Shown here: positions 34,810 to 43,440 of the stretch, piece after piece | Position numbering within the stretch: position 1 is the first letter of the stretch | How the letters are laid out: each line of letters opens with the position of its first letter | NCBI RefSeq assembly: GCF_019800005.1 | Contig: NZ_JABGCL010000007.1 | Coordinates: forward strand, 124,001-188,000 | DNA length: 64,000 nt | Source: Geminicoccus harenae | GTDB lineage: Bacteria; Pseudomonadota; Alphaproteobacteria; Geminicoccales; Geminicoccaceae | Direction of reading: 5' to 3' | The notes under the pieces: model-generated | What the model saw: only the letters and a program-made list of their open reading frames with translations | Database searches by the model: none | What the model was told of the DNA's origin: nothing | Translations under genes and position numbers: made by a program

Positions 34810-36105
34810 TCAGGCCTTGATCCAGGGCGGCAGCACGAACTGGTTGGTGGCGTAGAGCGCCGGCGCGATCAGCTTCGGGTCGGTGTTGTGGTCCTGGTGC
34901 TGCAGGAACTGGTGCGGCATGCCGAGCGACGGATCGGAGATCTGGGTCGGGTAGCAGTAGCCGGACTGGCCCTCGGGGTCGCAGCGATAGATGCCGTTCA
35001 TGCCGCGATAGATCAGCCGGCGCATGGCCGCTGCGACCTTCTCGATCTGCTCCCGGTCGAAAGGCTCGCCAGGCCCGCCCGCGATCGCGGCGGACAGCGC
35101 GTAGTGCCACAGCCCGTCATAGGTCTGCGAGCCGGTGATGTAGGCCGAGTTCGGCCCGAACTTCTCGCGGTACTTCTGGCGATACACTGCGGAGAACTCG
35201 TCCGGCAGGCAGCCCACCAGGGTCGAGTAGATCACGCCGTTGATGGCCTCCTTGCCGATCTCCCGAAAGGCCGGCAACGAGGGGCCGTACTGCATGTAGA
35301 CCAGCGCGTCGATCGGCTGGGTCTGGAACTGGACCATGAACTGGGCCAGGTCCTGCGGCAGGAAATGGGTGACGATGATCGCGGCCGGCGGGTCCTGACG
35401 CAGCTTGGCGAGCGTCGGGCCCCACTGGTTGGTCGGGAACGGCACGGTCTCGAACAGGCTGACCGTGAAGCCGTACTGCTCCGCCTGCGCCTTCACCGCA
35501 TTGGCGATTACCACCGAATACTCGTTGGCGGATGGCACGATCGCGATCTTGTTGTTCGGCGCCTGCCACTGCCCCGTCTCGATCAGGTTCCTCAGGAACA
35601 GGAGGCAGCCGGGGCCATAGTAGTATTCCGGCGGGTCGCCCTGGAAGCAGCTGTAGTAGCGCTCCGGGTCGCTCTTGAACTTCTCGTTGTGCGAGATCAG
35701 CGTGTTGTAATGGTTGAAGATGATGTCGTTGTCGGCGGCGACGTCCATCTCCACCATGTTGGTGCCGGTGTTGTAGCCGTTGATGATCGCCGGCACCTCG
35801 TGCCGGTCGATCAGCCGCTGCATGGCCTGGGTGACGACGTCCGCCCCCATGTCCTTGGTGTCCTCGATATGCAGCTCGATCGGCCGGCCCAGGATGCCGC
35901 CCGCCGCGTTGATCTCCTCCGCGGCGAGTTCCAGCCCGTTCTTGAACTCGATGCCGTCGGCGGCGGCGTAGCCCGACAGCGGCAGGGCCGAGCCGATCGG
36001 GATGGGATCGCCCTCGGCGCGCGCCTCCCGGTTGACCGAGGCCAGCATCATCGCGGCACCGCCCAGTGCCGCCGAGCCCTTCAACAACGCACGCCGGTTC
36101 GTCAT
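34810..36105 (-). CDS. Periplasmic binding protein, branched-chain type (importer 1), Tat-like signal
   Basis: 431 residues. The leader NRRALLKGSAALGGAAMMLAS has a twin-arginine and a hydrophobic stretch ending ARA, so Tat export is likely. The mature protein begins PIGSALPLSGYAAADGIEFKNGLELAAEEINAAGG, type 1 periplasmic fold (LivJ/AmiC-like). It resembles the binding protein of importer 3 (DGxEFxxGxxLAxxExNAAGG, and a Pro-Pro/Gln-Pro-Trp ending) more than that of importer 2. It lies 16 nt before livG. Ligand unknown. Confidence 0.92.
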   Translation of the reverse strand: MTNRRALLKGSAALGGAAMMLASVNREARAEGDPIPIGSALPLSGYAAADGIEFKNGLELAAEEINAAGGILGRPIELHIEDTKDMGADVVTQAMQRLIDRHEVPAIINGYNTGTNMVEMDVAADNDIIFNHYNTLISHNEKFKSDPERYYSCFQGDPPEYYYGPGCLLFLRNLIETGQWQAPNNKIAIVPSANEYSVVIANAVKAQAEQYGFTVSLFETVPFPTNQWGPTLAKLRQDPPAAIIVTHFLPQDLAQFMVQFQTQPIDALVYMQYGPSLPAFREIGKEAINGVIYSTLVGCLPDEFSAVYRQKYREKFGPNSAYITGSQTYDGLWHYALSAAIAGGPGEPFDREQIEKVAAAMRRLIYRGMNGIYRCDPEGQSGYCYPTQISDPSLGMPHQFLQHQDHNTDPKLIAPALYATNQFVLPPWIKA

Positions 36106-36135
36106 GACGTTCCCCCCAACAATTCTCTATGCGGA

Positions 36136-37542
36136 TCAGCCCCTCGCGATTCCTGCCGTCTCGAAAGCCTCGGCCACGGCCAGCACGCGCCCGTCCTGGC
36201 CGCGGGCACCCACGATCTGCAGCCCGATCGGCAGCCCGTCCCCGGTCTTGCCCGCCGGGATCACCGCCGCTGGCTGCTGGGTCAGGTTGATCGGGTAGCT
36301 GAAGCCGGCCCACTCGGTCCAACGGCCGAGGCCGGAGCCTTCTGGCACCTCCAGCCCGGCCGTGAAGGCCGGAATGGCCGCCCCGGGCGAGACCAGCACG
36401 TCGTAGCGCGCCAGGGCCGCGTCCATGGCGGCACCGAACGCCGCACGCATGCTGCTGGCGCGGATGAACTCGGCGGCCGGGATCTTCAGCCCCGCCTCCG
36501 CGATCGCCTGGAAGCCCGGGTCGTGCTTCGCCCGGCCTGCCGCCGGCACCATCTCACGCCTGGCCGCGGCACCGGAGAACCACAAGGTCTGGAACACCGC
36601 ATGGAGGTCCTCGCCCGGCAGGTCGAACGGCTCGACCACCGCACCGGCTGCCGCCAGCGCCTGCACCACCTGGTCGATGCGCGCCGCTACCTCCGGGTGG
36701 ACGCTGCCGGACGGCGGCTTGCTCCAGTAACCGACCTTCAGGCCCGCGATCTTCTCGGCCGCCGCGGTCAGGCTCGGGAAGGCGCCCGGTTGCTGGTACC
36801 AGTCGCGCGGGTCGGGCCCGGCCATGACCGCCAGCATCGCCTTCGCATCCGCCACGGTGCGGGTCATCGGCCCGATATGGGCGACCGTGCCGAACGGGCT
36901 GGCCGGATAGGCCGCGACCCGGCCGAAGCTCGGCTTCAGCCCGACGATGCCGGTGAAGGTCGAGGGGATCCGGATGGAGCCGCCGCCATCGGTGCCCAGG
37001 TGGAACACGCCGGCACCCACGGCCGCCGCCACCGCCGCCCCGCCGCTGGAGCCGCCCGGCGTCACGTCCGGGCGGTGCGGGTTGCGGGTGACGCCGAAGC
37101 CAGGGCTGTCGGTCAGCGCCTTCCAGCCGAATTCCGGCGTGGTGGTGAGCCCCAGGAAGACCAGGCCGGCCGCGCGCATCCGCGCCACCGACGGCGCATC
37201 CTCGCTGGCCTCGACCGCCGGCACCGATATCGTGCCGTAGCGCACCGCCTGGTCCTTCATCCAGACGATGTCCTTGATGGTCGCCGGCACGCCGTCCACC
37301 TCGGACAAGGGCGCCTTGTCCCGCCAGCGCCGCTCCGATTCCCTGGCCTGGGCCAGGGCACCCTCATGGTCGATCCGGGTGAACGCGTTGAGCTCGGGCT
37401 GGACCGCCTCGGCGCGCTCGAGCACCGCTCTTGCCACCTCCACCGGGGAGAAGACCCCCCTGGCATAGCCGGCGGCCAGTTCGGCAGCGCCCATCCGGCA
37501 GAGTTCGCTGGCCCCGGCGAGGGGGTCGCGTGGCATCGTCAT
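36136..37542 (-). CDS. Amidase (amidase signature family)
   Basis: 468 residues. The Ser-cisSer-Lys triad is visible: Lys in VPATIKDIVWMKD, the cis-Ser in TPGGSSGGAAVAAA and the nucleophile Ser in GTDGGGSIRIPS. The enzyme hydrolyses a C-N amide bond. It is first in the operon with the importer 1 genes, 30 nt before the binding protein, so the imported compound or its precursor is probably an amide. GatA is an alternative family member, but the operon context argues against it. Cytoplasmic; no signal peptide. Confidence 0.9.
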   Translation of the reverse strand: MTMPRDPLAGASELCRMGAAELAAGYARGVFSPVEVARAVLERAEAVQPELNAFTRIDHEGALAQARESERRWRDKAPLSEVDGVPATIKDIVWMKDQAVRYGTISVPAVEASEDAPSVARMRAAGLVFLGLTTTPEFGWKALTDSPGFGVTRNPHRPDVTPGGSSGGAAVAAAVGAGVFHLGTDGGGSIRIPSTFTGIVGLKPSFGRVAAYPASPFGTVAHIGPMTRTVADAKAMLAVMAGPDPRDWYQQPGAFPSLTAAAEKIAGLKVGYWSKPPSGSVHPEVAARIDQVVQALAAAGAVVEPFDLPGEDLHAVFQTLWFSGAAARREMVPAAGRAKHDPGFQAIAEAGLKIPAAEFIRASSMRAAFGAAMDAALARYDVLVSPGAAIPAFTAGLEVPEGSGLGRWTEWAGFSYPINLTQQPAAVIPAGKTGDGLPIGLQIVGARGQDGRVLAVAEAFETAGIARG

Positions 37543-37603
37543 CCGGTTCCGTTCCCTGTCCGCTGTCGCTCTGGCCGGCGAACGGTAACGACATCGCGTC
37601 CCC

Positions 37604-37635
37604 CCACAAGATGGATTGTTGCCCTCTGCTTGTGG
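37604..37635. promoter_or_regulatory. Inverted repeat CCACAAG-N18-CTTGTGG upstream of the amidase operon
   Basis: Perfect 7-bp arms at 37604-37610 and 37629-37635, 62 nt before the amidase ATG, in the spacer to the MFS gene. It could be an operator for the LysR protein encoded at the end of the operon or part of the MFS 3' end. Symmetry is seen; function is inferred. Confidence 0.4.
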
Positions 37636-37664
37636 ATTTCACAGCGGGGCCCGCTCCGGGCGCG

Positions 37665-39083
37665 CTATTTCGGGCGCGAGCCGGGGCCGCGGATGCCGCC
37701 GCGCACCAGTGCCGCCCCGGCATCGGCGGGCAGTGCCAGGAACACCGGCAGGGCGGTCAGGGCGACCAAGCCGGCGCACAGGAAGGCGAACCGGAACTCG
37801 GCGACGCCCAGTTCCCCCGCACCATGCAGCCAGCGGGCCAGGTCCAGCGACACGGCCGCGATCGTCACGCCCAGGGAGACGGAGACCTGCTGAACCACGC
37901 TGGCGGTGCTGGTCCCCTGGCTCTGCACCTCATCGGGCAGGTCGGCCATCGCCAGCGTGTTGAGCGAGGTGAACTGCAAGGAGCGGGTGAGCCCGGCCAG
38001 GACCAGTACGCCGATCATCACCAGCCAGGGCGTGCCGTGGCCGAACAGGATCGGCGCCACCAGCAGGGCGGCGCTGATCCCGACATTCACGATCAGCACC
38101 TGGCGGAAGCCGAACCGGTCCAGGACCGGCCGGGCCAGCGGCTTCATCAGGAAGGCACCGAACGCCGTGGCGAAGGTGGTGAGCCCGCTGGTGAGCGGGT
38201 CCAGGCCCAGCGCAAGCTGCAGGAGCAGGGGCAGCAGGAACGGCGTGGCGCCGGCCCCGGCCCGGAACAGGAACCCGCCCAGCATCCCGGCACGGAACGT
38301 GTCGATCCGCAGGAGCCGGAGGTCGAGCAGCGGCCGTGTACTGCGCAGCGCATGGCGGACATAGAGCCAGCCGGTGACGAGGCCGGTCAGCGCCAGGAGG
38401 CCCGCCAGGAGCAGCGGCCGGTCGCCGGTGCCGAAGAACGCCTCGGCCGCCACCACCGAGGCCAAGCAGACCGCCAGCAGGCCGAAGCCCCGCAGGTCGA
38501 AGGGCGGCACGTCCCGGGCGGCGATCCTGGGCATCAGGAACCAGGCCGCCACCAGCGCCACAGCACCCACCGGCAGGTTGATCCAGAAGATCCAGCGCCA
38601 GTCGGCGACCGTGACGATGAAGCCGCCCACCGGCGGGCCCATCAACGGGCCGATCAGGGCCGGCATGGTGAACCACGCCATCGCCCCCACCAGCTCGTGC
38701 TTGGGCACCAGGCGCAGGATGACGAGGCGGCCCACCGGCACCATCAGGGCACCGCCCATTCCCTGCAGGGCGCGGCCGGCCACCAGTTCCGGCACGCTGC
38801 CGGCCAGGCTGCACAGGAGGGAGGCGGTGCAGAACAGCACGATCGCCAGCGTGAATACCCGCCGTGCACCGAACCGGTCGGCGATCCAGCCGCTGGCCGG
38901 CACGCATACGGCGAGGCTGACCAGATAGGTGGTGAGCGCCAGCTTCAGATGGACCGGATCGGTGCCGAAGTCCGCCGCGATCGTGGGCAGTGCGGTCACC
39001 AGGACGGTGCTGTCCAGATTCTCCATGAACAGCGCCGCCGCCACCACGACGATCACCAGACGCTGACGTGCGTTGCCCGACAA
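37665..39083 (-). CDS. MFS drug-efflux transporter (DHA2/EmrB-QacA type)
   Basis: 472 residues and about 14 hydrophobic segments. N-terminal FMENLDSTVLVTALPTIAADF matches EmrB (motif D1 of DHA2), motif A is GWIADRFGARRVF, and motif C lies around MGPPVGGFIV. It exports organic compounds by proton antiport. The start is TTG with GGAGGTG 8 nt upstream, a very good ribosome-binding site. No membrane-fusion partner (EmrA) or TetR regulator lies beside it. Confidence 0.9.
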   Translation of the reverse strand: MSGNARQRLVIVVVAAALFMENLDSTVLVTALPTIAADFGTDPVHLKLALTTYLVSLAVCVPASGWIADRFGARRVFTLAIVLFCTASLLCSLAGSVPELVAGRALQGMGGALMVPVGRLVILRLVPKHELVGAMAWFTMPALIGPLMGPPVGGFIVTVADWRWIFWINLPVGAVALVAAWFLMPRIAARDVPPFDLRGFGLLAVCLASVVAAEAFFGTGDRPLLLAGLLALTGLVTGWLYVRHALRSTRPLLDLRLLRIDTFRAGMLGGFLFRAGAGATPFLLPLLLQLALGLDPLTSGLTTFATAFGAFLMKPLARPVLDRFGFRQVLIVNVGISAALLVAPILFGHGTPWLVMIGVLVLAGLTRSLQFTSLNTLAMADLPDEVQSQGTSTASVVQQVSVSLGVTIAAVSLDLARWLHGAGELGVAEFRFAFLCAGLVALTALPVFLALPADAGAALVRGGIRGPGSRPK

Positions 39084-39142
39084 GCCCTGCCACCTCCAGC
39101 GGGGCGCGGCACCCCTTCAGGGGGCGCCTCGTGCTGCCGCGG

Positions 39143-39598
39143 TCACGCTGCCGCGGAAGGCGCCCGGCTGGTAGATAGTGCGGCCTCGCGCTCCAGCCAT
39201 GTCCGAAGCTCGGCCAGGATGCTCACGAGCCCGTCCGGCTCCGCCCTGGCCACCGCCTCGTCGAGCGAATACCAGCGGCGCTCGCGCTGGCCCTTTTCCG
39301 GCCAGTCGGGCAGCTCGCTCTCGACATCCAGGCGGAAGACCTCGATCTCATACGCGACTGCGTTGCCGTCGGCGCGGCGCTTGACGTCGCGATAGCGGCC
39401 GAGCGGCTGGCGGTCGATCCGCCCGAGCAGCCCCGCCTCCTCGAACGCTTCGCGCGCCGCCAGCTTGTGCGGCGCCACGCCCTTCTCGGGCCGCCCCTTG
39501 GGAATGATCCACCGGCCGGCCCCGCGCGAGGTCACCAGCATGATCATGGGCTCGCCCTCGTGAACGGCGACCGGCACCGCGCCGTACTGAATCCGCAC
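39143..39598 (-). CDS. NUDIX hydrolase (diphosphoinositol polyphosphatase-like)
   Basis: 151 residues. NUDIX box with REAFEEAGL (Arg present, in contrast to the paralogue at 22.4-23.1 kb), preceded by WIIPKGRPEKGVAPHKLAA, and followed by WPEKGQRERRWYSLDEAVA. It hydrolyses a nucleoside diphosphate linked to another moiety; substrate unknown. The start is GTG with AAGGGA upstream and gives a domain without the charged N-terminal tail of the paralogue. Confidence 0.85.
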   Translation of the reverse strand: MRIQYGAVPVAVHEGEPMIMLVTSRGAGRWIIPKGRPEKGVAPHKLAAREAFEEAGLLGRIDRQPLGRYRDVKRRADGNAVAYEIEVFRLDVESELPDWPEKGQRERRWYSLDEAVARAEPDGLVSILAELRTWLEREAALSTSRAPSAAA

Positions 39599-39955
39599 CG
39601 GTCCCCGTCCCTTCTAAGGTAATTCAACCCGAAAGATAGTCATTCTCCGGCCCATCTTCCAGGCCGGCGGTCGCCGCAGGACGGGTTCCCGCTCATCCGT
39701 GGCAATGGGACAACGTTGCGCCGCCCGTTCCGCCCCCGGCATCCCCCCGCATCAGGCAGGCCCGAAGTCTCCGGCCAGTCGACCCTGTCGGAAGCTACAC
39801 TCCACGTTCCACCGCTTCCTCGACCTCGACTGGCCAAGCGGACGCCCGCGGAGCGGATCCGAGTTCCTCGTCTCGCCCTTCATGACAGTCCAATGACGAT
39901 CGACAGTGGCAGCGAGGCACCCGAGATATCGCGCACCGCGCACATCGCCGCCCGG
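39599..39955. other. Intergenic region, no gene seen
   Basis: 357 nt between the NUDIX start and the gntK stop, both on the minus strand. The first 45 nt are comparatively AT-rich (AAGGTAATTCAACC...) and probably hold the NUDIX promoter. The rest has short open frames without recognisable products, and no terminator with a T-run after gntK. Nothing else was identified. Confidence 0.6.
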
Positions 39956-40474
39956 TCAGCCCTCGCGCCGGGCTGCATCGACCAGGCGCAGCGCCTGGTC
40001 GACCATGTGCTCGATGTCGAGGCCGATATCGACCAGCAGGGGCCGCTCGTCCGATCCTGGCGGCTCCAGCGTCTCGATCTGGCTGTCGAGCAGGCTGGTC
40101 GGCATGTAGTGGCCCTTGCGCTTGGCCATGCGCTCCGCGATCACCGACTTCTCGCCGTTCAGGAACAGGATCCGCACGCGCTCCCGGTCGCCGATCACCT
40201 TGTCCCGGTAGATGCGCTTGAGCATCGAGCAGGTGATCACGCCGGATTCGCCCGCTGCCAGCCGCGCGTCGATCCAGGCAGCCACCTTGTCCAGCCAGGG
40301 CCAGCGGTCCTCGTCGGTGAGCGGGATGCCCTTGGACATCTTCGCGACGTTCGCCTCCGGATGCAGCGCGTCGCCTTCCTGGAACGGCCAGCCATACTTT
40401 TCGGCGATCGCCTCGGCGACCGTGGTCTTGCCGGAGCTGGTGACGCCCATCACCACCACCACGAGGTTCTTCAT
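39956..40474 (-). CDS. gntK: Gluconokinase (GntK-type)
   Basis: 172 residues. P-loop GVTSSGKTT (10-18), then the diagnostic GDALHPEANVAKMSKGIPLTDEDRWPWL. It phosphorylates gluconate to 6-phosphogluconate, the substrate of the gnd product encoded nearby. Its ATG overlaps the rpiA stop by 4 nt. No gluconate transporter is in the window. Confidence 0.94.
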   Translation of the reverse strand: MKNLVVVVMGVTSSGKTTVAEAIAEKYGWPFQEGDALHPEANVAKMSKGIPLTDEDRWPWLDKVAAWIDARLAAGESGVITCSMLKRIYRDKVIGDRERVRILFLNGEKSVIAERMAKRKGHYMPTSLLDSQIETLEPPGSDERPLLVDIGLDIEHMVDQALRLVDAARREG

Positions 40475-41196
40475 CGGGCTCCCTGATCCTCCCTTGTTCT
40501 CGCCGACGGCAGCAGCGTGCGCACGCCGCCCGGCTCTGCCGCCAGCACCCGTTCGGCCCGGTCGATGAACAGCCCCGTCTCGACCACGCCCACCAGCAGC
40601 TTCAGCATCCGGTCCAAGCCCGGCGGGTCGGCGATGGTTCCAAAGGTGCAGTCCAGGATGAGGTTGCCGCCATCGGTGCGGAACGGCGCTGCCTCCCCGC
40701 CGCGCAGCACCGGCTGGCCGCCGAGTTCCGCGATCTTGCGGGCCGTAGCCTGCCAGCCGAACTCGACCACCTCCACCGGCACGGGCAAAGTCAGCCGGTC
40801 CGACAGCTTGCGCCCATCCACCACGATCACCAGCCGGGCGCTGGCCGCCGCCACGATCTTCTCGCGCAGCAACGCACCGCCCAGGCCCTTGATCAGGTCG
40901 AGGCTGCCGGGAACCACCTGGTCTGCGCCATCGATGGTGAGATCCAGCCGCGGCTGGTGGCCGAGATCGGTCAGGCTGATCCCGCCCGCGCTCGCCTGCT
41001 CGGCGCTGCGGATGGAGGTCGGCACCGCCTCGATCCGCAGGCTTTCCTCGGCCACCCGCCGGATCAGGGCGGCGATCACGTAGGCGGCGGTCGAGCCGGT
41101 GCCCAGCCCCACCGTCATCCCGTCCTCGACCAGTGCCGCCGCCGCTGCCGCGGCCGCCCGCTTCTGGCCGTCCACCTCCGCCAGTTCTCCGCCCAT
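40471..41196 (-). CDS. rpiA: Ribose-5-phosphate isomerase A
   Basis: 241 residues. Substrate loop GLGTGSTAAY, catalytic DLTIDGADQV and KGLGGALLREKIVA are all present. It interconverts ribose 5-phosphate and ribulose 5-phosphate. The ATG before GELAEVDGQKRAA is the family-typical start; an ATG further upstream adds unconserved residues. It is divergent from tkt across 118 nt, so a shared control region for pentose-phosphate genes is likely. Confidence 0.94.
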   Translation of the reverse strand: MGGELAEVDGQKRAAAAAAAALVEDGMTVGLGTGSTAAYVIAALIRRVAEESLRIEAVPTSIRSAEQASAGGISLTDLGHQPRLDLTIDGADQVVPGSLDLIKGLGGALLREKIVAAASARLVIVVDGRKLSDRLTLPVPVEVVEFGWQATARKIAELGGQPVLRGGEAAPFRTDGGNLILDCTFGTIADPPGLDRMLKLLVGVVETGLFIDRAERVLAAEPGGVRTLLPSARTREDQGAR

Positions 41197-41314
41197 CGCC
41201 GGACCCGGACCCCGCCGGCAGGCAACCTCCCTGCCCGCACTACGTTGATGGTAATGCATTGCCGTGGCTAGAACAGCACCCCTACGGGTTTTCCCTTCAG
41301 GAAGTGGGATCGAG

Positions 41315-43390
41315 ATGAGCGTGCAGCCTGGCGACCTCGACCGGCTCTGCATCGACACCATCCGCACGCTGGCGATGGATGCGGTGCAGAAGGCGAATTC
41401 CGGCCATCCGGGCACACCCATGGCGCTGGCCCCGGTCGGCTACGAGCTCTGGCAGAACCATCTGCGCTTCGATCCCGCCGATCCCATCTGGCCGAACCGC
41501 GACCGGTTCGTCCTGTCGGTCGGACACGCCTCGATGCTGCTCTACGGCCTGCTGCACCTGACCAGGACCCGAGCGGTCGACAGCGACTACAACCAGACCG
41601 ACAGCGTGTCGGTGTCGCTGGAGGACATCCAGAACTTCCGCCAGCTCGACAGCAAGTGCCCGGGCCACCCCGAATACCACCTGACCTCCGGCGTCGAGAC
41701 CACCACCGGCCCGCTGGGCCAGGGGGTCGCCACCAGCGTCGGCATGGCCATGGCCGAGCGCTGGCTGGCCACGCAGTACAACCGGCCGGGCTTCACGCTG
41801 TTCGACTACAAGGTCTATGCACTGGCCGGCGACGGCGACCTGATGGAAGGCGTGTGCGCCGAGGCGGCCTCGCTGGCCGGCCATCTCCGGCTGGCCAACC
41901 TCTGCTGGATCTACGACAGCAACCACATCACCATCGAGGGCGGCACCAGCCTCGCCTTCTCTGAGGACGTGGGCACCCGCTTTGCCGGCCATGGCTGGCA
42001 TGTCGAGCATGTCGAGGACGCGAACGATCGCGCCGCCCTCGCCCGGGCCCTGGCCGGCTTCAGGAGCCGCACCGACAAGCCCACCATGATCATCGTGAAG
42101 AGCGTGATCGGCTATGGCGCGCCGAAGAAGGCCGGCACGGCCTCCGCCCACGGCGAGCCGCTGGGTGCGGACGAGATCAAGGGTGCCAAGCAGGCCTATG
42201 GCTGGCCGGAGGATGCCCAGTTCCTGGTGCCTGACGGCGTCTACGACCATTTCGCGAACGGTATCGGCGCGCGCGGCGGCAAGGCCAACGCGGAGTGGAA
42301 GGAGCTGTTCGCGCGCTACGCCCAGCAGTTCCCCGAGGAGGCCCGCCAGGTCGAGCAGATGCAGCGCCGCGAGCTGCCGGAAGGCTGGGACAGGGACATC
42401 CCGAGCTTCCCTGCGGACGCCAAGGGCATCGCCAGCCGCGATTCGTCCAGCCAGGTCCTGAACGCCCTGGCGAAGAACCTGCCCTGGCTGGTGGGCGGGG
42501 CCGCCGACCTGGCGCCGTCGACTAAGACCCTGCTCAAGTTCGAGGGTGCGGGCTCGCTCCAGGCGGACGAGCCCGGCGGCCGCAACCTCCATTTCGGCAT
42601 CCGCGAGCATGCGATGGGCTCGGCCTGCAACGGCCTGGCCCTGTCCAAGCTGCGCGCCTACGGCTCCACCTTCCTGATCTTCAGCGACTACATGAAGCCG
42701 GCGATCCGGCTCTCCGCCCTGATGGAGCTGCCGGTCGTCTGGATCTTCACCCATGATTCGATCGGGGTCGGCGAGGACGGCCCGACCCACCAGCCGATCG
42801 AGCAGCTGCTCAGCCTGCGCTCGATCCCGGGCCTGATCACGCTGCGCCCGGCCGATGCCAACGAGGTCGCCGAGGCCTGGCGGGTGATCGCGCAGCTCCG
42901 GCACCAGCCGGCCTGCCTGGTCCTGTCCCGCCAGGCGCTGCCGACCTTCGACCGCGAGCGCTACCGCTCCGCGGAAGGTACCGCCCGCGGCGCCTACATC
43001 ATGGCCGAGCCCGAGGACGGCAAGCCGGAAGTGATCCTGATCGGCACCGGCAGCGAGGTGCAGATCTGCATCGAGGCACACGAGAAGCTGCGGGCCGAGG
43101 GCGTTCGCAGCCGGGTGGTCTCCATGCCGAGCTGGGAACTGTTCGAGGAACAGGACGGGGCCTACCAGGACGAGGTGCTGCCGGCCTCGATCGAGGCGCG
43201 GGTGAGCGTCGAGCAGGCCTCCGTGATCGGCTGGGACCGCTATGCCGGGCGCAAGGGTGCCAAGATCGGCATGCAGGAGTTCGGCGCATCCGCGCCGCTG
43301 AAGGCATTGCTCAGCCATTTCGGCTTCACCGCGGACAAGGTGGCCGAGGCCGCGAAAGAGCAGATTGCCCGCGTGGCGAACGGCGGCTGA
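41315..43390 (+). CDS. tkt: Transketolase
   Basis: 691 residues, full length. ThDP-binding GDGDLMEGV...N(HITIEGG) region, N-terminal His in KANSGHPGTPMALAP, central GGAADLAPSTKT and the pyrimidine-domain HFGIREHAMG with catalytic Glu, plus FTHDSIGVGEDGPTHQPIE. It transfers two-carbon units between sugar phosphates. The ATG before SVQPGDLDRL is used; an in-frame start 17 codons upstream lacks homology. It is followed by gnd after 50 nt. Confidence 0.96.
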   Translation: MSVQPGDLDRLCIDTIRTLAMDAVQKANSGHPGTPMALAPVGYELWQNHLRFDPADPIWPNRDRFVLSVGHASMLLYGLLHLTRTRAVDSDYNQTDSVSVSLEDIQNFRQLDSKCPGHPEYHLTSGVETTTGPLGQGVATSVGMAMAERWLATQYNRPGFTLFDYKVYALAGDGDLMEGVCAEAASLAGHLRLANLCWIYDSNHITIEGGTSLAFSEDVGTRFAGHGWHVEHVEDANDRAALARALAGFRSRTDKPTMIIVKSVIGYGAPKKAGTASAHGEPLGADEIKGAKQAYGWPEDAQFLVPDGVYDHFANGIGARGGKANAEWKELFARYAQQFPEEARQVEQMQRRELPEGWDRDIPSFPADAKGIASRDSSSQVLNALAKNLPWLVGGAADLAPSTKTLLKFEGAGSLQADEPGGRNLHFGIREHAMGSACNGLALSKLRAYGSTFLIFSDYMKPAIRLSALMELPVVWIFTHDSIGVGEDGPTHQPIEQLLSLRSIPGLITLRPADANEVAEAWRVIAQLRHQPACLVLSRQALPTFDRERYRSAEGTARGAYIMAEPEDGKPEVILIGTGSEVQICIEAHEKLRAEGVRSRVVSMPSWELFEEQDGAYQDEVLPASIEARVSVEQASVIGWDRYAGRKGAKIGMQEFGASAPLKALLSHFGFTADKVAEAAKEQIARVANGG

Positions 43391-43440
43391 GGGCCGGCGG
43401 CAACGGAACGGGCGGAGGGGCTTGGCACGGGGGGAGCGGC

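Noticed and set aside
36136..37542. Amidase as glutamyl-tRNA amidotransferase subunit GatA
   Set aside because: No gatB or gatC beside it, and it is embedded in an importer operon.
34747..37893. Open frame of more than 1000 codons on the plus strand opposite the importer 1 binding protein and amidase
   Set aside because: Same reason: no domain, biased composition, antisense to conserved genes.
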